A DNA stretch of 9,080 nucleotides, from positions 1-9,080 of the forward strand of contig JAJRYM010000107.1 in NCBI GenBank assembly GCA_024275775.1. The letters run 5' to 3'. Below the pieces are notes generated by a model that saw only the letters and a program-made list of their open reading frames with translations, was not told the DNA's origin and ran no database searches. Source of the DNA: Nitrospirota bacterium. Its GTDB lineage: Bacteria > Nitrospinota_A > UBA7883 > JACRGQ01. Positions 7,301 to 9,080 of this stretch are shown here, in pieces. Both the position numbers and the translations under genes were made by a program. The number at the start of each line of letters is the position of its first letter. Position 1 is the stretch's first letter.

Positions 7301-7989
7301 TGGAAGAGAGCCGCGAGCGCATGGAATACCTTAAAACCCAGATGGCGAAATTCGGCGACGTAAATATGGCCGCCATTGACGATTACAACCGCGTTACGGA
7401 GCGACTGAATTTTCTTACCGAGCAGAGGGACGATCTTTTAAAATCGATAGGGGATATAAAAGGAGTTATCGACAGGCTTAACCGCACCACCAAGCGACTT
7501 TTCGTGGAAGCGTTTACCCAAATTAGCGACAATTTCTCCAAAATTTTCCAGAGGCTTTTTGACGGCGGCGAGGCGAGCATTGTCCTTACGGACGAATCTA
7601 ACATTCTGGAAACGGGGGTGGAAATAATAGCCCGACCGCGCGGAAAGAAACAGCAGAACCTTACCCTGTTAAGCGCCGGAGAAAAGGCTTTAACTGCGGT
7701 TTCCGTTCTCTTTGCCGTGTTCATGGTAAAGCCGTCGCCTTTCTGCCTGCTTGACGAAGTGGACGCGCCTCTGGATGAAGCTAATATCCAGCGATTCAAG
7801 GATATGCTTATTGAATTCAGCGCAACAACCCAGTTCCTTGTAATTACGCACAACCAGAAAACCATGGCGTTCGCGGACAGGCTTTACGGCATCACAATGC
7901 AGGAGCCGGGAATATCGAAGATTCTGTCTGTGGACATGGTGGAAACAGACACCGTTATACCCGAAGCACTCGCGGCGGCCTCCGGCTGA
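4387..7989 (+). CDS. smc: Chromosome segregation protein SMC (condensin ATPase)
   Basis: A 1200-residue protein, the normal length of bacterial SMC, with every landmark present. The N-terminal head has Walker A GPNGCGKS (31-38) and the Q-loop IIEQDQ (144-149). A coiled coil runs from about 175 to 505. The hinge spans about 506-665 and is followed by the glycine-rich SGGASGGQSGG (668-678). The return coiled coil runs to about 1035. The C-terminal head has the ABC signature LTLLSAGEKA (1092-1101), Walker B with LLDEVDAPLDE (1121-1131) and the H-loop His1155. The dimer, with ScpA and ScpB, loads on DNA and extrudes loops to organise and segregate the chromosome. The signature reads LSAGEK rather than the commoner LSGGEK. 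The start has GGGGA six nt upstream and its own promoter. No scpA, scpB or ftsY is in the window. The last roughly 15 residues are a variable tail. Confidence 0.98.
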   Translation: MEFKSLEMNGFKSFVDNTRITFGDGVTVIVGPNGCGKSNISDAIRWVLGEQRPKFLRGARMEDFIFSGSSSRKQAGMAEVSITLSGIAGKLSRPELSEYDEVTVTRRLYRSGESEYLINKTPCRLKDVVDLFLDTGISTRAFSIIEQDQVQRIVNSKPEDRRFIIEEAAGIMKYKNRRHQALNKLDGSMANLERLSDITGELERQRNSLKRQANKAERYRKFKDEMDELFLATTSDEWLNLKKTSASLDEDISSLETDRASMEAEIAAKRNRLFMTRSSIDAGSRDLESLREEEYRIRMMVDANEGRIGLFKSQIEEISELSKKLDGEFRELGKREEVNIENIEQQKNLVLAREEEHRETAEELQKLKTIFAENEQRIRNLDNLIRRKEKEVEESSALIAEKNGASATIGAKIEMLENRRRQIESEMEEPHKLISDLKKNRDSKQDYILKSRRLMAELTAEIRELDARLEKLADDKKKLEDRISGIKTMLTGDKARLESLEEFEKSYEGYQDGIRSLLRLKEEKHETAVKLHGTLLEKIKVDARFETGIETVLGSRLQALLVDKPEDAVDAINLLHHDKLGRATFIAVNSSGPEESDDSLEIAGKSGVIGHACDLVSADNEMRGLLNRLLHNVIFVKDLAAATTLSGTNGFTFVTPQGDVVDSTGVISGGASGGQSGGILERRREIGEISGNLEKHRVALENSEKELEGILAEMAVAESGSQEKHSLLKAEELNLLNERKDAEAIASELARNEQALADARLERESIENEKMALARTVAANEEATKELAGNKAEMESVLAELVRERHEVSDKTAETRGSLTDIEIALASLTGELKMANAEKERLAHVIAEIAERKEKLLAEIAAADERKIYMEKEIVRLEEEIHTGLEEKEELSGKITAITNALQTSREDIDSREAEIKTAGNLLEQKKEALNAAKIKQSETSVRIDNLLGKIGERNLAREALENFDASEFNMEESRERMEYLKTQMAKFGDVNMAAIDDYNRVTERLNFLTEQRDDLLKSIGDIKGVIDRLNRTTKRLFVEAFTQISDNFSKIFQRLFDGGEASIVLTDESNILETGVEIIARPRGKKQQNLTLLSAGEKALTAVSVLFAVFMVKPSPFCLLDEVDAPLDEANIQRFKDMLIEFSATTQFLVITHNQKTMAFADRLYGITMQEPGISKILSVDMVETDTVIPEALAAASG

Positions 7990-8003
7990 CGGATCAGAGG
8001 ATA

Positions 8004-8531
8004 TTATTCTTCCCCGCTATCCTCGATAGCCGAAAGAACGTCCGCCATAATCATTCGGTTGTTAAGAAAATCGGCCTTCATCCTTGCGATCGTTTTCAGG
8101 TAAACAAGCGCCGTTAATATAGCCAGCCACAAATGAAACTTCGCGTCCAGTTTGTCTGTATGCACAGCTCCTCCGATAATGGTGGTGCAAATCAGAAGAA
8201 CGATAACCGCCATGCACCATGGAAATAGATTTTTTTTAAGAGCCGCGGTTCTGTAATAAAGCTCTTTCGGAAGTTTATTTTCCACAACGGCCTCTTTGAC
8301 GGCCGCTCCGGTCGTTACAAGATAAAACATGGCCGCGACTACTCCGCCCAATCCAAGTATGCAGACGGCTAGCCCTGAGACGACATGCAAAACTATTGAT
8401 TCATTCGCGCGGTCGACCGCAAAACCATGGAGCGTCACCAAAATTAGACAGAAAGCGATTATGGAATTAAGCCATATGAAGATTGTGGCTATGCGGGTTC
8501 TGGGCAACCGGCTTTTTTCTACCTGCCGCAC
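8004..8531 (-). CDS. Unrecognised four-helix membrane protein with four helix-end histidines
   Basis: I do not recognise this family. The 175-residue product has a basic N-terminus and four hydrophobic segments (about 14-35, 47-73, 102-123 and 132-149). The middle loop (78-101) and C-terminus are rich in charged residues, including many lysines and arginines. By the positive-inside rule both termini and the middle loop are cytoplasmic and the two short loops face outward. Each helix carries one histidine at its outer end: His35, His49, His124 and His133. The protein thus looks like two copies of helix-His-loop-His-helix, a layout known from b-haem and CtaA-like proteins, but no clear homology can be claimed by eye. 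The start is GTG at 8531, three bp after the DHH gene's stop, with only a weak ribosome site (GGGTAG); a TTG at 8507 is an alternative. Co-transcription with the DHH gene is likely. Confidence 0.75.
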   Translation of the reverse strand: MRQVEKSRLPRTRIATIFIWLNSIIAFCLILVTLHGFAVDRANESIVLHVVSGLAVCILGLGGVVAAMFYLVTTGAAVKEAVVENKLPKELYYRTAALKKNLFPWCMAVIVLLICTTIIGGAVHTDKLDAKFHLWLAILTALVYLKTIARMKADFLNNRMIMADVLSAIEDSGEE

Positions 8532-8534
8532 TTG

Positions 8535-9080
8535 CTACCCGTTTTTATTATTCGCCCCTTTTTTCTGTTTCACGATTATTCCCGCCAGCCGTTTTCGGAG
8601 TGTCTCCGAAAGCGCTTTTTGGGAGCTCACCTTGAACGCTTTTTTAAGTCTCTTGGTGGAAACGGTCGCCCGCGCCATCGATTGGTGTCCGCCGGCCGCC
8701 CCCAGTCCCGCGAACGCCGTACGCATGGCTCCCCCCGCGTGAATATCCGGGTTTTGCGAGCGGGCCGAAAATGTTGAATCCTCCCCCACCATGCCCCAAA
8801 CAACCGCGAAATCGGTCTTCCCTATCTGCATAACGAAATCGGCAAGGCGGGGCACAAGGTCTTCTTTCGGGACGCGCCCGAGGTTGACGAAAAGAAACCC
8901 GTTCCGCAGTATGTGCCCTTTAAGGGCTTTTATATATATATCCAACTCCTGCGGTTTCAGGCATGGCCGTTCCATGTGCGAAACCTGCTGGAGATCCGCT
9001 TTCGGCCACAACTGAACGAAGGCGTTGAAATCGGCTTTCGAGACCTCCCTCCCCAGAAGGAGCGTGTCGGTTTTTATTCC
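8535..9080 (-). CDS. DHH-family phosphoesterase, C-terminal part (5' end off window)
   Basis: The frame is open from the right edge to a TAG at 8535, giving 181 visible residues; the true start is outside the window. The opening segment GIKTDTLLLGREVSKADF is typical of the end of the DHH catalytic domain in NrnA- and RecJ-like phosphoesterases. The rest is a DHHA1-type substrate-binding domain: VVWGMVGEDSTFSARS (about 93-108) and GAAGGHQSMARA (127-138), where GGH is the family's conserved substrate-contact motif. The N-terminal DHH metal-binding motifs are not visible. Relatives hydrolyse short oligoribonucleotides, cyclic dinucleotide products or phosphoadenosine phosphate. Which of these applies cannot be told from this half. 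A basic tail (KQKKGANNKNG) ends the protein. The gene immediately precedes the four-helix membrane gene. Confidence 0.8.
   Translation of the reverse strand, partial: GIKTDTLLLGREVSKADFNAFVQLWPKADLQQVSHMERPCLKPQELDIYIKALKGHILRNGFLFVNLGRVPKEDLVPRLADFVMQIGKTDFAVVWGMVGEDSTFSARSQNPDIHAGGAMRTAFAGLGAAGGHQSMARATVSTKRLKKAFKVSSQKALSETLRKRLAGIIVKQKKGANNKNG

Noticed and set aside
8329..8742. Plus-strand open frame of 137 codons near the right end
   Set aside because: It is antisense to both the four-helix membrane gene and the DHH gene, crosses their junction, and shows no domain.

Overview
The window is a compact bacterial chromosomal segment: short intergenic gaps, moderate GC content, mixed ATG/TTG/GTG starts and Shine-Dalgarno sites. 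It encodes a full-length condensin-type SMC, so it is probably chromosome rather than plasmid or phage. I see no insertion sequence, integrase, CRISPR array, tRNA or rRNA. The organism cannot be named from this sequence. Inner-membrane proteins and a sulfur-relay gene set would fit an anaerobic or sulfur-metabolising Gram-negative lineage, but that is inference.

Region 1 (1-2539, minus strand) reads as one transcription unit: a LysR-type regulator of the CysL/CysB-like class, a TSUP (TauE/SafE) membrane transporter, a TusA-type sulfur carrier and a DsrE2-like protein cut by the left edge. The likely theme is intracellular sulfane-sulfur handling plus export or import of a small sulfur anion, controlled by the LysR protein. 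A second possible promoter, with a palindrome over its -35 region, lies in front of tusA.

Region 2 (2540-4247, plus strand) starts divergently from the LysR gene. It holds a small HPP-family membrane protein with a good extended -10 promoter, then thiL (thiamine-monophosphate kinase). thiL has no visible ribosome binding site and may be leaderless, because a perfect TATAAT sits immediately in front of its ATG.

Region 3 (4248-7989, plus strand) is an AT-rich gap with three copies of one 8-nt word arranged as two mutually exclusive hairpins, then a clear sigma70-type promoter and smc, encoding a 1200-residue SMC ATPase.

Region 4 (8004-9080, minus strand) converges on smc with 14 bp between stop codons. 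It holds a DHH-family phosphoesterase (C-terminal part only, running off the right edge), followed 3 bp later by an unrecognised four-helix membrane protein. That protein has a histidine at the predicted outer end of each helix and looks like a duplicated two-helix unit, possibly a haem- or metal-binding protein. It and the alternative-hairpin region before smc are the least explained parts of the window.
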